The notes below the pieces were generated by a model. It was not told the DNA's origin, searched no databases, and saw nothing but the letters and a program-made list of their open reading frames with translations. Positions 43,778 through 52,604 of a stretch of DNA of 64,000 bases are shown in pieces. The stretch comes from Verrucomicrobiota bacterium. GTDB taxonomy: Bacteria; Verrucomicrobiota; Verrucomicrobiia; Opitutales; Opitutaceae. Made by a program: the position numbers and the translations under genes. Within the stretch, counting starts at the first letter, position 1, and the number at the start of each line of letters is the position of its first letter. The stretch spans positions 1 through 64,000 of the forward strand of contig JAEWQP010000001.1 of NCBI GenBank assembly GCA_023399155.1, read 5' to 3'.

Positions 43778-44848
43778 ATGAAGATCCTCCTCACCGGCGC
43801 CTGCGGTTTCGCGGGCTCGACCCTCGCCCGGGCGCTGCTCGACCTGCGCCCCGGGCTCGCGCTGATCGGGATGGACAACTTCATCCGGCCGGGCAGCCAG
43901 ACCAATGTCGACGACCTCAAGCGCCGCGGTGTGCGGCTCGTGCACGCCGACGTTCGCGCTGCGAGCGACTTTGAGGCGCTCCCGTCCGTCGACTGGGTGA
44001 TCGATTGTGCGGCCAATCCCAGTGTCCTGGCCGGGGTCGATGGTCGCACCAGCAGCCGGCAACTGGTCGAGCACAACCTCGCGGGCACGGTGAACATGCT
44101 GGAGTTCTGCCGGCAGCATCGGGCCGGCTTCACGCTCCTGAGCACGAGCCGCGTCTACTCGATCGCCCCACTCGCCGCCCTCCCGGTCGTCGTGCGCGAC
44201 AATGCCTTCGCACCCGATCCCGCCGCGTCGCTGCCGGCCGGGGTTTCCGCAGCCGGCGTGACCGAGCAGTTTCCCACTGCGGCACCGGTCTCGCTCTACG
44301 GCGCCACCAAGCTCGCGAGCGAGGCTCTTGCACTCGAGTACTCGCACACCTTCGGGTTCCCCGCCTACGTGAACCGCTGCGGCGTCCTCGCCGGCGCCGG
44401 CCAGTTCGGCCGGCCCGACCAGGGGATATTCGCCTACTGGATACACAGCTGGAGGAGCGGCCGCCCGTTGCGCTACATCGGATTCGACGGGATGGGCCAT
44501 CAGGTGCGCGATTGCCTGCATCCCCTGGACCTCGCGCCGCTCCTTCTCTCGCAGATCGAGGCGACCACACCGCCCGCCCAGCGCGTCATCAATGTCTCCG
44601 GCGGCGCGTCCTCCGCCCGTTCCCTCCGCCAGATCAGCGCCTGGTGTGCCGGCCGGTTCGGCGAGCAGACGGTCACGTCCGATCCGGCGCCACGGTCCTT
44701 CGACATCCCCTGGATGGTGCTCGATTCGAGCGAGGCGCGCCGCCTGTGGAATTGGGCGCCGACCCGCACCGTGGACGCGATCATGTCCGAGATCGCCGAG
44801 CACGCACAGCGCCATCCCGGGTGGCTCGATCTTTCCTCGCCCCTGTGA
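43778..44848 (+). CDS. NAD-dependent epimerase/dehydratase (extended SDR)
   Basis: The 356-residue extended SDR has LLTGACGFAGSTL at the N-terminus, DCAANPSVLAG, LLSTSRVYS, the catalytic SLYGATKLASE and a C-terminal substrate domain with VRDCLHPLDLAPLL. It is close in style to CDP-paratose 2-epimerases, like the protein starting at 41105 but with the normal tyrosine. It probably forms or interconverts a deoxy-sugar nucleotide in the cytoplasm. The next gene starts within its stop codon (GTGA). Confidence 0.83.
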   Translation: MKILLTGACGFAGSTLARALLDLRPGLALIGMDNFIRPGSQTNVDDLKRRGVRLVHADVRAASDFEALPSVDWVIDCAANPSVLAGVDGRTSSRQLVEHNLAGTVNMLEFCRQHRAGFTLLSTSRVYSIAPLAALPVVVRDNAFAPDPAASLPAGVSAAGVTEQFPTAAPVSLYGATKLASEALALEYSHTFGFPAYVNRCGVLAGAGQFGRPDQGIFAYWIHSWRSGRPLRYIGFDGMGHQVRDCLHPLDLAPLLLSQIEATTPPAQRVINVSGGASSARSLRQISAWCAGRFGEQTVTSDPAPRSFDIPWMVLDSSEARRLWNWAPTRTVDAIMSEIAEHAQRHPGWLDLSSPL

Positions 44849-45639
44849 GTTCTCACGATTCAGCACCTCCCGCCGGCCAGCCCGCGCTCAAGCTGCTCTC
44901 CGTCGTCATGCCCGCGCGTGACGAGGAAGGGTGCATCGCCGCGACTGTCGAACACCTGCACCTCGAGCTGCGGCTCAACGAAATCCCCCACGAGATCGTC
45001 GTGGTCGACGACGGCAGCTCCGATCGCACCTGGCCGATTCTCAACGAACTCAAAGCCCGCATTCCCGAACTGGCACCCGTCCAGAACACCGGTCTGCACG
45101 GCTTTGGCCGCGCCATCATCCACGGGCTCGACCACATGCGGGGCGACGCCGTCGTGATCATGATGGCGGATGAGTCTGACGACAGCCACGACGTCGTGCG
45201 CTACTGGAAGCTCCTCCAGGACGGCTGGGACTGCGTGTTCGGCAGCCGCTTCATGAAAGGCGGCGGCGTGATCGACTACCCGCGCGTGAAGCTCATGGTC
45301 AACCGCCTGGCGAACGCGTTCATCCGCGTGTTGTTCCGCCACGGGTTGAACGACACGACCAACGCCTTCAAGGCCTACCGCAAGGTCGTGATCGACGGCT
45401 GCCGGCCGCTTCTCTCGCCTCACTTCAACCTGACTGTCGAGATTCCCCTCAAGGCCATCGTCCGCGGGTTCTCCTGGACGACCATGCCCATCACCTGGCG
45501 CAACCGCCGCACCGGCGTCGCCAAGCTGAAGATCAAGGAGATGGGGAGCCGTTACTTCTTCATCTGCATGTACGTGTGGTTGGAAAAGTATTTCAGCCGG
45601 GGTGACTACCGGACGAAACCTAGGGGAACCTCGTCATAA
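44845..45639 (+). CDS. GT2 glycosyltransferase of the dolichyl/polyprenyl-phosphate sugar synthase type
   Basis: The 264-residue protein has LLSVVMPARDEEGCI, IVVVDDGSSDRTWPI, MMADESDDSHDVV (metal-binding acidic residues) and CVFGSRFMKGGGV. This compact GT2 form resembles DPM1-type enzymes, which load a sugar onto a polyprenyl phosphate on the cytoplasmic membrane face. Such lipid-linked sugars are the donors used by the GT-C and YfhO-like membrane proteins in this window. GTG 44845 is chosen because it gives the usual GTGA overlap and a short lead before the first strand. Confidence 0.83.
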   Translation: MSSHDSAPPAGQPALKLLSVVMPARDEEGCIAATVEHLHLELRLNEIPHEIVVVDDGSSDRTWPILNELKARIPELAPVQNTGLHGFGRAIIHGLDHMRGDAVVIMMADESDDSHDVVRYWKLLQDGWDCVFGSRFMKGGGVIDYPRVKLMVNRLANAFIRVLFRHGLNDTTNAFKAYRKVVIDGCRPLLSPHFNLTVEIPLKAIVRGFSWTTMPITWRNRRTGVAKLKIKEMGSRYFFICMYVWLEKYFSRGDYRTKPRGTSS

Positions 45640-45663
45640 CCCCCTCCGCACGCCCGCCTGCGC

Positions 45664-46209
45664 ATGAACATTCTTTCGTGTGAAATCCAGGGACCCGTGA
45701 TCGTTGAGCCCGATGTTTTCGGCGACGCCCGCGGCTTCTTCGTCGAATCCTGGAGTCGGGCGCGCTACCGCGCCGCCGGGCTCGATCACGAGTTCGTCCA
45801 GGATAATTTCTCGCTCTCCCGTCGCGGCACGCTGCGCGGCCTGCATTTCCAGAACCCAAATCCCCAGGGGAAACTTGTCTCGGTCTGGCAGGGCGAAGTC
45901 TGGGACGTCGCCGTCGATCTGCGCCGCGGTTCGCCGACGTTCGGCAAATGGGTCGGCGTGACGCTCTCGGCCGAGAACAAGCGGCAGTTTTTCGTGCCCG
46001 CCGGTTTCGCCCACGGCTTCGTCGTCACGAGCGAGACCGCGCTTTTCCACTACAAGTGCACCGCCACCTATTCGCCGTCCGACGAGCGCGGTATCCGCTG
46101 GGATGATCCGGCGCTCGGTATCACCTGGCCGGTGACGGACCCGATCCTCTCCAAACGCGACGCGGCGGCACCGCTCCTCGCCGACATACCCTCGGCGTGG
46201 CTCTACTAG
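45664..46209 (+). CDS. rfbC: dTDP-4-dehydrorhamnose 3,5-epimerase
   Basis: The 181-residue cupin enzyme has FGDARGFFVESW at the N-terminus, the catalytic His in LRGLHFQNPNPQGKLV, Asp in VAVDLRRGSPTFGKW and Tyr in KCTATYSP, followed by GIRWDDPALGI. It carries out the third step (3,5-epimerisation) of dTDP-L-rhamnose synthesis. The other three pathway genes follow in the order D, B, A. Confidence 0.96.
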   Translation: MNILSCEIQGPVIVEPDVFGDARGFFVESWSRARYRAAGLDHEFVQDNFSLSRRGTLRGLHFQNPNPQGKLVSVWQGEVWDVAVDLRRGSPTFGKWVGVTLSAENKRQFFVPAGFAHGFVVTSETALFHYKCTATYSPSDERGIRWDDPALGITWPVTDPILSKRDAAAPLLADIPSAWLY

Positions 46210-46224
46210 CGTTCCCCCGTATCC

Positions 46225-46260
46225 ACCACTCGCCACTCGCCTCTCGCCTCTCGCCCCCGC
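46225..46260. repeat. CTCTCGCC-type repeat between rfbC and rfbD
   Basis: This is a pyrimidine-rich run of CACTCGC and CTCTCGC units (CCACTCGC, CACTCGC, CTCTCGC, CTCTCGC, CCCCGC). It fills most of the 55-base gap between rfbC and rfbD and has the same orientation as the copies at 1667, 47161 and 48653. Confidence 0.8.
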
Positions 46261-46264
46261 ACCC

Positions 46265-47143
46265 ATGTCCCTCCCCCGCATACTTCTCTTCGGCAAAGTC
46301 GGCCAGGTTGGCTGGGAACTCCGACGCACGCTCGCACCCCTATGCGAACTCACGTGCGTCGATTATCCCGACGTCGACTTCACCAAACCCGAGTCGCTCC
46401 GGTCGGTTATCGCGACCGCGCGGCCGCAGGTGATCATCAATGCCGCCGCCTACACAGCCGTGGACAAGGCTGAGACCGAGACCACCCTCGCGATGGCGAT
46501 CAATGCCCACGCGCCATCGCTCATGGCCGCGGAGGCGAAGAAGCTCGGGGCCCTGCTCGTCCACTACTCCACCGATTACGTCTACGCTGGCGACAAGACG
46601 ACGCCCTATGTCGAGACCGACCCCACGGGCCCGCTCAGCGCCTATGGTCGCACCAAGCTCGCAGGCGACGAGGCGATCCAGCAGGCCGGCTGCGACCACC
46701 TGATCTTCCGCCTCTGCTGGGTCTATGGGGCACGGGGCGCAAACTTCATGCTGACGATGCAGCGCCTCGCCCGCGAACGAGAGTCGCTCCGCATCGTCGG
46801 CGATCAGGTCGGCAGCCCGACCTGGTCGCGCATGATCGCGGAGACCACGGCCCTCGCCCTCGCCCAGATGCAAACACCGGATACGATCGCCGAACGCAGC
46901 GGCGTGTATCACCTTGCTTCATCCGGCCACACGAGCTGGCACGGGTTCGCCAGTGCGATCATCGCCGCCATGCCCGAGTCCGAGCGAAAGTGCCGCGAGG
47001 TGCAGCCCATTCCATCCTCCGAATATCCCACGACTACGAAGCGTCCCGCCTACTCGGTGATGTCATGCGAGAAGCTCGAACGCGTCTTCGGCCTCAGGCT
47101 TCCGGATTGGAAGCATTGCCTCGATCTCGTGCTCGAAAAGTAG
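46265..47143 (+). CDS. rfbD: dTDP-4-dehydrorhamnose reductase
   Basis: The 292-residue SDR-type reductase starts ILLFGKVGQVGWELRR, the RmlD variant of the nucleotide-binding motif. It has INAAAYTAVDKAE, HYSTDYVYAGD and the catalytic YGRTKLAGDEA. It reduces dTDP-4-keto-L-rhamnose to dTDP-L-rhamnose, the final step of the pathway. A CTCTCGCC-type repeat lies between its stop and rfbB. Confidence 0.95.
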   Translation: MSLPRILLFGKVGQVGWELRRTLAPLCELTCVDYPDVDFTKPESLRSVIATARPQVIINAAAYTAVDKAETETTLAMAINAHAPSLMAAEAKKLGALLVHYSTDYVYAGDKTTPYVETDPTGPLSAYGRTKLAGDEAIQQAGCDHLIFRLCWVYGARGANFMLTMQRLARERESLRIVGDQVGSPTWSRMIAETTALALAQMQTPDTIAERSGVYHLASSGHTSWHGFASAIIAAMPESERKCREVQPIPSSEYPTTTKRPAYSVMSCEKLERVFGLRLPDWKHCLDLVLEK

Positions 47144-47160
47144 CCGCTCAACGCGGCTTT

Positions 47161-47192
47161 CCCTCGCCCCTAGCCCCTCGCCTCTAGCCTCC
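47161..47192. repeat. CTCTCGCC-type repeat between rfbD and rfbB
   Basis: The units read CCCTCGCC, CCTAGCCC, CTCGCCTC and TAGCCTCC. This is the CTAG-containing variant, whose reverse complement matches the purine-rich copies at 2281-2313 and 48251-48285. Confidence 0.8.
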
Positions 47193-47205
47193 TTCCTCTT
47201 TCTCC

Positions 47206-48273
47206 ATGAACATCCTCGTCACCGGCGGTTGCGGTTTCATCGGCTCGAACTTCGTGCGCCAGCGGCTCACGGAGGCCGGTTCGCCGCTCACGAAACTCGT
47301 CAACCTCGACAAGCTCACCTATGCCGGCAACCCGGCCAACCTCGCCGACCTCGCCGCCGATCCGCGCTACGTGTTCGTTCAGGGCGATATCGGCGATGAG
47401 CAGCTGGTGGGCGAACTCCTCGCCGCGCACGACATCGACGCCATCGTGAACTTCGCCGCCGAGTCGCACGTCGACCGCTCGATCGATTCACCCGAGCCGT
47501 TCGTGCAGACCAACGTCGTCGGCACGCTGCGCCTGCTCAACGCGACCAAGCGCCACTGGGCCGCCCTCCCCGAGCCGCGCAAGAGCGCATTCCGGTTCCT
47601 GCACGTATCCACCGACGAGGTCTACGGCACGCTTTCACCGACGGATCCGGCGTTCACGGAGGAGACGCCGTTTGCGCCGAACTCGCCCTATGCCGCCTCC
47701 AAGGCCGCCAGCGACCACCTCGTGCGCGCCTACCAGCACACATTCAAGCTCCCGACGCTGACAACGAATTGCTCGAACAACTACGGGCCATTTCATTTTC
47801 CGGAGAAGCTGATCCCCCTGGTCATCCTCAACGCGCTCGACCAGAAGCCGCTGCCCGTCTACGGCGATGGCCAGCAGATCCGCGACTGGCTCTACGTCGA
47901 GGACCACGCCGCCGCCATCTGGCTCGTGCTGCGGCGCGGTCGCGTCGGCGAAACCTACAACGTCGGCGGCCTGAACGAGCGACCGAACCTCGAGGTGGTG
48001 CAGCGCATCTGCTCGCTGCTCGACGCCAAGTCACCGCGCTCCGATGGCGCGAGCTACGCCTCACAGATCACCTTTGTCGCCGACCGCCCCGGCCACGACC
48101 GCCGCTACGCCATCAACTGCGACAAGCTCCAGCGCGAACTCGGCTGGAAGCCGAACGAGTCGTTCGAATCCGGCCTCGCCAAGACCGTCGACTGGTATCT
48201 GGTTCACCGCGACTGGTGCAACGATATCACCGCCACGCGCTACGCGCGTGGGAGGCTAGGGACGAAAGGCTAG
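47206..48273 (+). CDS. rfbB: dTDP-glucose 4,6-dehydratase
   Basis: The 355-residue extended SDR has [27 protein letters not shown], the dehydratase motif [10 protein letters not shown], catalytic [12 protein letters not shown] and NCSNNYGP. It makes dTDP-4-keto-6-deoxyglucose from dTDP-glucose. Its last residues and stop codon (about 48251-48273, RGRLGTKG then TAG) lie within a purine-rich repeat element, so the natural 3' end has been replaced or extended by the repeat. Confidence 0.96.
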   Translation: MNILVTGGCGFIGSNFVRQRLTEAGSPLTKLVNLDKLTYAGNPANLADLAADPRYVFVQGDIGDEQLVGELLAAHDIDAIVNFAAESHVDRSIDSPEPFVQTNVVGTLRLLNATKRHWAALPEPRKSAFRFLHVSTDEVYGTLSPTDPAFTEETPFAPNSPYAASKAASDHLVRAYQHTFKLPTLTTNCSNNYGPFHFPEKLIPLVILNALDQKPLPVYGDGQQIRDWLYVEDHAAAIWLVLRRGRVGETYNVGGLNERPNLEVVQRICSLLDAKSPRSDGASYASQITFVADRPGHDRRYAINCDKLQRELGWKPNESFESGLAKTVDWYLVHRDWCNDITATRYARGRLGTKG

Positions 48274-48285
48274 AGGCGAGAGAAG
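48251..48285. repeat. CTCTCGCC-type repeat, inverse orientation, left of the S23 gene
   Basis: The purine-rich units are GGAGGCTAGGGAC, GAAAGGCTAG and AGGCGAGAGAAG. It overlaps the rfbB stop and ends at the base before the S23-family ATG. With the opposite-orientation copy at 48653-48688 it brackets that gene as an inverted pair. Confidence 0.8.
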
Positions 48286-48651
48286 ATGAGCCGTGGCGGT
48301 TTCAAGAGCTTGCTCGTCTGGCAAAGAGCCCAGGAACTTGCCGTGCACACCTACCGTGCCACGGGCGGATCGGCCTTCGCCCGCGAACGCGCACTCGTAG
48401 ATCAGATGCGACGCGCTGCGGTCAGTGTTTCGAGCAACATCGCCGAGGGCGATGAGCGGGACACTGACAAAGACTCGGTCCGGTTTCTCTACATCGCCAA
48501 AGGCTCGATCGCCGAGCTTCGCTCACAGCTGGATCTCGCCCACCGGATCGGCTTACTCGCACAGGCAGAATTCACCGAACTCGATCAACTCGCCGAAGAG
48601 TGCGCAAAAATGCTCCGCGGCCTCATTAACGCCCGATCACCTCATGTCTGA
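48286..48651 (+). CDS. Four-helix-bundle protein of the S23/intervening-sequence family
   Basis: The 121-residue protein has the family landmarks [12 protein letters not shown] at the N-terminus, [18 protein letters not shown] in the middle and [19 protein letters not shown], predicted as four helices. The family was first described from reading frames in 23S rRNA intervening sequences but is now seen as stand-alone genes of unknown function. Here it splits the rhamnose operon between rfbB and rfbA and is flanked on both sides, at no distance, by inverted CTCTCGCC-type repeats. Confidence 0.92.
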   Translation: MSRGGFKSLLVWQRAQELAVHTYRATGGSAFARERALVDQMRRAAVSVSSNIAEGDERDTDKDSVRFLYIAKGSIAELRSQLDLAHRIGLLAQAEFTELDQLAEECAKMLRGLINARSPHV

Positions 48652-48652
48652 C

Positions 48653-48688
48653 TCTCTCGCCTCTCGCCCCTCGCCTCTCGCCTCGCCA
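48653..48688. repeat. CTCTCGCC-type repeat, right of the S23 gene
   Basis: This is a run of CTCTCGC, CTCTCGCC, CCTCGC and CTCTCGC units starting two bases after the S23-family stop. It runs directly into the left arm of the inverted repeat that covers the rfbA start codon. Confidence 0.8.
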
Positions 48689-48733
48689 CCAGCCAGGATG
48701 ATGCCACGCCGCGGCATCATCCTGGCTGGTGGC
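48685..48733. promoter_or_regulatory. Perfect 21-bp inverted repeat over the rfbA start codon
   Basis: The left arm at 48685-48705 (starting GCCACCAGCCAGG) is the exact reverse complement of the right arm at 48713-48733 (ending CCTGGCTGGTGGC), with the 7-base loop ACGCCGC. The right arm encodes GIILAGG of RfbA, so it is under coding constraint. The left arm contains both candidate ATG codons (48698 and 48701). In mRNA this would be a very stable hairpin that buries the start codon. Confidence 0.9.
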
Positions 48734-49582
48734 TCCGGCACCCGGCTTCACCCGTTGACCATACCGATCAGTAAACAGCTGATGCCGGTCTACGACAAGC
48801 CGATGATCTATTACCCGCTCTCGATCCTGATGCTGGCCGGCATCCGGGAGATCCTGATCATCTCCACCCCGCAGCACCTGCCGATGTTCCGGGATCTCCT
48901 CGGCGACGGCTCCCAGATCGGCGTGCGCTTCGAATACGCCGCCCAGCCCAAGCCCGAGGGTCTGGCGCAGGCGTTTCTCATCGGCGCCGATTTTCTCGGC
49001 GACTCGCACGCCTCGCTCGTCCTCGGCGACAACATGTTCTACGGCCACGACATGGTGAAGACGCTCAAGGCGGCGACGTCCCGCTCCGCCGGTGCGACGA
49101 TCTTCGGTTACCACGTGGCCGATGCCCGCTCCTACGGCGTCGTGGAGTTCGACGCCGACGGTCGCGCCATCTCGCTCGAGGAGAAACCCGCGCAACCGAA
49201 ATCCAACTACGCGGTGCCCGGCCTCTACTTCTACGACAATACCGTGGTCCAGCACGCGCGAGCGCTCAAGCCCTCCAAGCGCGGAGAACTCGAGATCACC
49301 GACCTGAACCTGCGCTATCTCGAGGCCGGCCAGCTCAAGGTCGAGATCCTCGGCCGCGGCACGGCGTGGCTCGACACCGGTACGCATGAATCACTGCTCG
49401 ACGCGGCGAACTTCGTCCATGTGATCGAGAGCCGCCAGGGTCTCAAGATCGCCTGCATCGAGGAGATCGCCTTCCGTCAGGGCTGGATCGACCGCGCCGG
49501 ACTCGAGAGGGTCATCGGCTCGATCGGCAAGTCCACCTACGGCCTCTATCTGCGGCGGATCCTCGATTCGCAGACGTTTTAG
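48698..49582 (+). CDS. rfbA: Glucose-1-phosphate thymidylyltransferase
   Basis: The 294-residue protein has [16 protein letters not shown] at residue 6, [35 protein letters not shown] and [14 protein letters not shown], the full set of RmlA landmarks. It makes dTDP-glucose from dTTP and glucose 1-phosphate, the first pathway step. ATG 48698 and ATG 48701 are both possible. Both lie inside a 21-bp inverted repeat, which may restrict initiation. The coding frame is open further upstream, through the repeat into the S23 gene, but that part is not RmlA-like. Confidence 0.95.
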   Translation: MMPRRGIILAGGSGTRLHPLTIPISKQLMPVYDKPMIYYPLSILMLAGIREILIISTPQHLPMFRDLLGDGSQIGVRFEYAAQPKPEGLAQAFLIGADFLGDSHASLVLGDNMFYGHDMVKTLKAATSRSAGATIFGYHVADARSYGVVEFDADGRAISLEEKPAQPKSNYAVPGLYFYDNTVVQHARALKPSKRGELEITDLNLRYLEAGQLKVEILGRGTAWLDTGTHESLLDAANFVHVIESRQGLKIACIEEIAFRQGWIDRAGLERVIGSIGKSTYGLYLRRILDSQTF

Positions 49583-49920
49583 ACGCGGTACGCGCGCCGA
49601 CAAGCTCTCAGCCGAACTCAGGCACCACTGGGGTGGAGCGCGATCGCCGTGCGCGCTTTCCGCTCTCGCACATTCTCCAACCCGCCCGGCCGCCTGAGCC
49701 GGGGGCTTCGGCGGGCCCTGAGGCTGGCACACGCCCATGCGAACACGACAGGTGTCGCCGCAGGCGTGCCGAGCGCGAGGGTCGACGGGCTCGAATCAAG
49801 CGCTGCCGCCGTTCGCGCTCGACCGGTGCCTCGGCCCGACCCGTCAGTGCCCGGCGTGCCTTCCCGGTTCAGACTTCCCCTCACCCGCGCCTTTGCGGTT
49901 CACTCTCCACGCGCCTGACC
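49583..49920. other. Non-coding gap after rfbA
   Basis: In these 338 bases I see no gene, clear promoter or repeat of the families found elsewhere. The frame of the following glycosyltransferase is open back to about 49633, but the encoded residues are arginine- and proline-rich and not domain-like, so I treat it as untranslated. Confidence 0.4.
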
Positions 49921-50862
49921 GTGGAGATCTCGTTCATCATCCCTCTGTTCAACCGGCTCGACCTGACGCAGCCTTGCCTGGCGTCGTTGCGCTCCAGCCT
50001 GCCGGCCGGATTGGAGCACGAGATCATCCTGATCGACGACGGGAGCACCGACGGCACGCGGGACTGGCTGCGAACCCTTCCCACGCCACCCCACATCGTA
50101 ATCCTCAATGAAGTCAACCTCGGGTACGCCCAGGCCAACAACCGGGGCGCTCAAGCTGCGCGCGGGCGGTTCCTTGCGCTGGTCAACAGCGACCTCGTCT
50201 TTCGCCGCGGCTGGCTCGAGCCGATGCTCGCGGCGTTCCGCCGCTTTCGCGACACCGGGATCGTCGGTAATCTTCAATACCGCGCCGCCACCGGAGCCCT
50301 CGATCACGCCGGCCTCGTTATTGATCCCAAAGGCCGTCCGGAGCATCTCGACCATCGTCGTGGGCGGCTACTTCTTACGTCCGCGTACGCGAAACGTCCC
50401 GCCGTGACGGGCGCCTGTTGCGTGGTGGAACGCACGCGCTTCCTGGAGCTCGGCGGTTTCGACGAGGGTTTCACCAATGGCGGTGAAGACGTCGATCTGT
50501 GCTACCGGCTGCGCCGGGCCGGGCTCGCGGTTCGCGTGGCCCACCGCAGCAAGGTGCTGCACCACGTCAGCGCCTCGCCCGGCCGCAAGCTCCACGATGA
50601 GCAGAACAGCCGCCGGCTTTGCCGCAAATGGCGCGACCAGCTCATCGCCGATGGCGCACGCTTCTGGCCCCATGTCTACCTGTACGAACACTGGCACGAG
50701 CCGCGCACCTTCGATCATGCATTGCTCTTCGCCGCCGTGTCACGGATCCTGGGAGTTCTCCCGGGTCCCTCCCAGCATGCACGCGACATCGTCACGCAAA
50801 ACATCGACCGCGAGGAAGCCCGCTGGCTCGCGATGTTCGGCCCCATGAAGGTTGCGCCATGA
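49921..50862 (+). CDS. GT2 glycosyltransferase
   Basis: The 313-residue protein starts at GTG 49921. It has VEISFIIPLFNRLDLTQP, ILIDDGSTDGTRDWL, ALVNSDLVFRRGWLEP (metal-binding acidic residues) and GGFDEGFTNGGEDVDLCYRL. This layout is that of rhamnosyl- or galactosyltransferase-like GT2 enzymes that add a sugar to a growing O-polysaccharide in the cytoplasm. Following the rhamnose genes, a rhamnosyl donor is plausible but not shown. The next gene starts within its stop (ATGA). Confidence 0.85.
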   Translation: MEISFIIPLFNRLDLTQPCLASLRSSLPAGLEHEIILIDDGSTDGTRDWLRTLPTPPHIVILNEVNLGYAQANNRGAQAARGRFLALVNSDLVFRRGWLEPMLAAFRRFRDTGIVGNLQYRAATGALDHAGLVIDPKGRPEHLDHRRGRLLLTSAYAKRPAVTGACCVVERTRFLELGGFDEGFTNGGEDVDLCYRLRRAGLAVRVAHRSKVLHHVSASPGRKLHDEQNSRRLCRKWRDQLIADGARFWPHVYLYEHWHEPRTFDHALLFAAVSRILGVLPGPSQHARDIVTQNIDREEARWLAMFGPMKVAP

Positions 50863-52508
50863 AGCCCCTCTCGCCAGGCACGATGCGAAGCCCCCTGGGC
50901 ACCGGTTTTCACTGGTCGGGCCTTTTTCTGAGCGCCGAGTGCTCGGAGTCGATGTGGATTCGCGAATCAGCGACCATCCACCTGCCCTGTGCCCTTGATG
51001 CGGATACGCTCGTCGTGGAAGGCGAGCTCCGCCCCGCCGGCGGGGCTCCGGAGGCCTCCGGACCGGTCGGACTCGACGTGCGTGTCGGCCGGCGCTCGCT
51101 CGGCCGGCTGCTCCCGCCCGAAGGCCCCTTCACCTGGCGCCTGCCACTCCCGCCAGCCGCCCGGACCGCACCGGTCCGCATCGAGCTGCGCCTCGTCGGC
51201 GTATTCGCCGCGAACATGCGCGCCTACCTCGGCCGCGTCTTCGCCGGCGCGCGATTCGCCCGCCGCTGGCAGCCCTACCGCCTGCAGCCGCGCAACAAGC
51301 GGCTGCGCATCCGCCGCATCGCCGCGGGCGAGGAGACGATCGCCGACTTCAACGCCAGCGCCTCGGCCTTCGACATCCAGTTTATCACGCGGCATGCGAA
51401 CGTCGGGCTCAACCTGGTCGGCTGGTTCAATGCCGCGCTCGGCGTCGGCGAGTCGGTGCGCTGCGCCGCCCGCGCGACAGCCGCCGCGAACATTCCGCAC
51501 GCACTCGTCCCGCTCAAACTCTATTGCAAGGCCGCCCAGGCCGAGCACGCATTCGACGACCGGCTCCAGGAGGCGAATCCCTACCCGGTGAACGTCATCC
51601 ATGTCGATGCCCCGCAGACGCGCGACATCGACCATCACCACGGCCCGACCTTCAGCCGCGGGAAACACACGATCGGCTACTGGGCCTGGGAACTCCCGGA
51701 GTTTCCCGACGGCTGGGTGCGTTACTTCGCCCACGTCGACGAAGTCTGGGCGCCCTCGCGTTTTGCGCGCGACGCGATCGCGGCCAAGTCGCCCGTCCCC
51801 GTCTTCGCCATGCCGCACGCGATCCACCTCGCCGTGCCCACCCTCTCCGGGGCACGTGCCACGCTCGGCCTGCCGGACGACCGCTTCCTCTTCCTTTTCG
51901 CCTACGATCTGAACAGTTACGCCGAACGAAAGAATCCGCGCGCCGTGCTCCGCGCCTTTCGCCACGCCTTCGGCGCCCATGGGCGTCGCGAAGTCGGCCT
52001 GGTGATGAAGGTGCACGGCGTCACCGGCAATGAACGCGACCTCGCCGCGCTGCGCGCCGAGGTTGCCGATCTCGACGGCTGCACGGTCATTGCGGAGACG
52101 CTTCCGCGCGACTCGATCACGCTGCTTCAGGCGACGTGCGACGCCTTCGTGTCACTCCATCGTTCCGAAGGTTTCGGGCTCTCCGTCGCCGAGTGCATGT
52201 TCCTCGGCAAGCCGGTTGTCTCCACCGATTGGTCCGCCACCGCCGAGTTCGTCACCAGCGAAAACGGCTGCCCGGTGCGGGCATCGCTCGTCGAGCTGAC
52301 GGAGAACCACGGACCCTACACGAAGGGCCAGCGCTGGGCCGATCCCGACGTCGAACACGCGGCCTGGCACATGCAGCGCCTGGTGGCGGATGGCGCGCTG
52401 CGTGGGCGCATCGGCGCCGCCGCCGCGGCGACGATCAGGCGCGACTTCTCGCCGGCGCGGATCGGCTCGCTCTACGCCGAGCGCCTGCGTGCGATGGCGC
52501 TCTGGTGA
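50859..52508 (+). CDS. GT4 glycosyltransferase with N-terminal beta-rich domain
   Basis: The 549-residue protein has a beta-rich N-terminal part (about residues 15-150: SESMWIRESATIHL, VVEGELRP, GPFTWRLPLPPAAR) that resembles neither module A nor module B. A GT-B fold follows, with NLVGWFNAALGVGESVR near 188, GYWAWELPEFPDGW, ERKNPRAVLRAF, and HRSEGFGLSVAECMFLGKPVV as the donor-binding EX7E region. It is the last gene of the plus-strand locus and is followed by a terminator-like sequence. ATG 50859 overlaps the preceding stop. Confidence 0.87.
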   Translation: MKPLSPGTMRSPLGTGFHWSGLFLSAECSESMWIRESATIHLPCALDADTLVVEGELRPAGGAPEASGPVGLDVRVGRRSLGRLLPPEGPFTWRLPLPPAARTAPVRIELRLVGVFAANMRAYLGRVFAGARFARRWQPYRLQPRNKRLRIRRIAAGEETIADFNASASAFDIQFITRHANVGLNLVGWFNAALGVGESVRCAARATAAANIPHALVPLKLYCKAAQAEHAFDDRLQEANPYPVNVIHVDAPQTRDIDHHHGPTFSRGKHTIGYWAWELPEFPDGWVRYFAHVDEVWAPSRFARDAIAAKSPVPVFAMPHAIHLAVPTLSGARATLGLPDDRFLFLFAYDLNSYAERKNPRAVLRAFRHAFGAHGRREVGLVMKVHGVTGNERDLAALRAEVADLDGCTVIAETLPRDSITLLQATCDAFVSLHRSEGFGLSVAECMFLGKPVVSTDWSATAEFVTSENGCPVRASLVELTENHGPYTKGQRWADPDVEHAAWHMQRLVADGALRGRIGAAAAATIRRDFSPARIGSLYAERLRAMALW

Positions 52509-52524
52509 GTCCCCATCAAGACGT

Positions 52525-52557
52525 GGTGAGGCCCGCGGTTCACCTCGTTTTCTTTTT
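52525..52557 (+). terminator. Possible rho-independent terminator of the plus-strand locus
   Basis: GGTGA (52525-52529) and TCACC (52540-52544) can pair around a GC-rich loop, and a T-rich run CGTTTTCTTTTT follows at 52546-52557. It lies 16 bases after the last plus-strand gene and before the convergent minus-strand gene, where a terminator is expected. The stem is short, so confidence is moderate. Confidence 0.45.
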
Positions 52558-52604
52558 GTGAACGGATTTTCCGCACTCACGCCCTCCGAACGCGCAAGCG
52601 TGCG

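Noticed and set aside
44005..44844. Upstream in-frame extension of the GT2 gene that starts at 44845
   Set aside because: It overlaps the epimerase gene in another frame and encodes only R/P/G-rich sequence; the GTG in the epimerase stop is the natural start.
48286..48651. S23-family gene as a mark of a 23S rRNA intervening sequence
   Set aside because: No rRNA sequence surrounds it; it lies between rfbB and rfbA.
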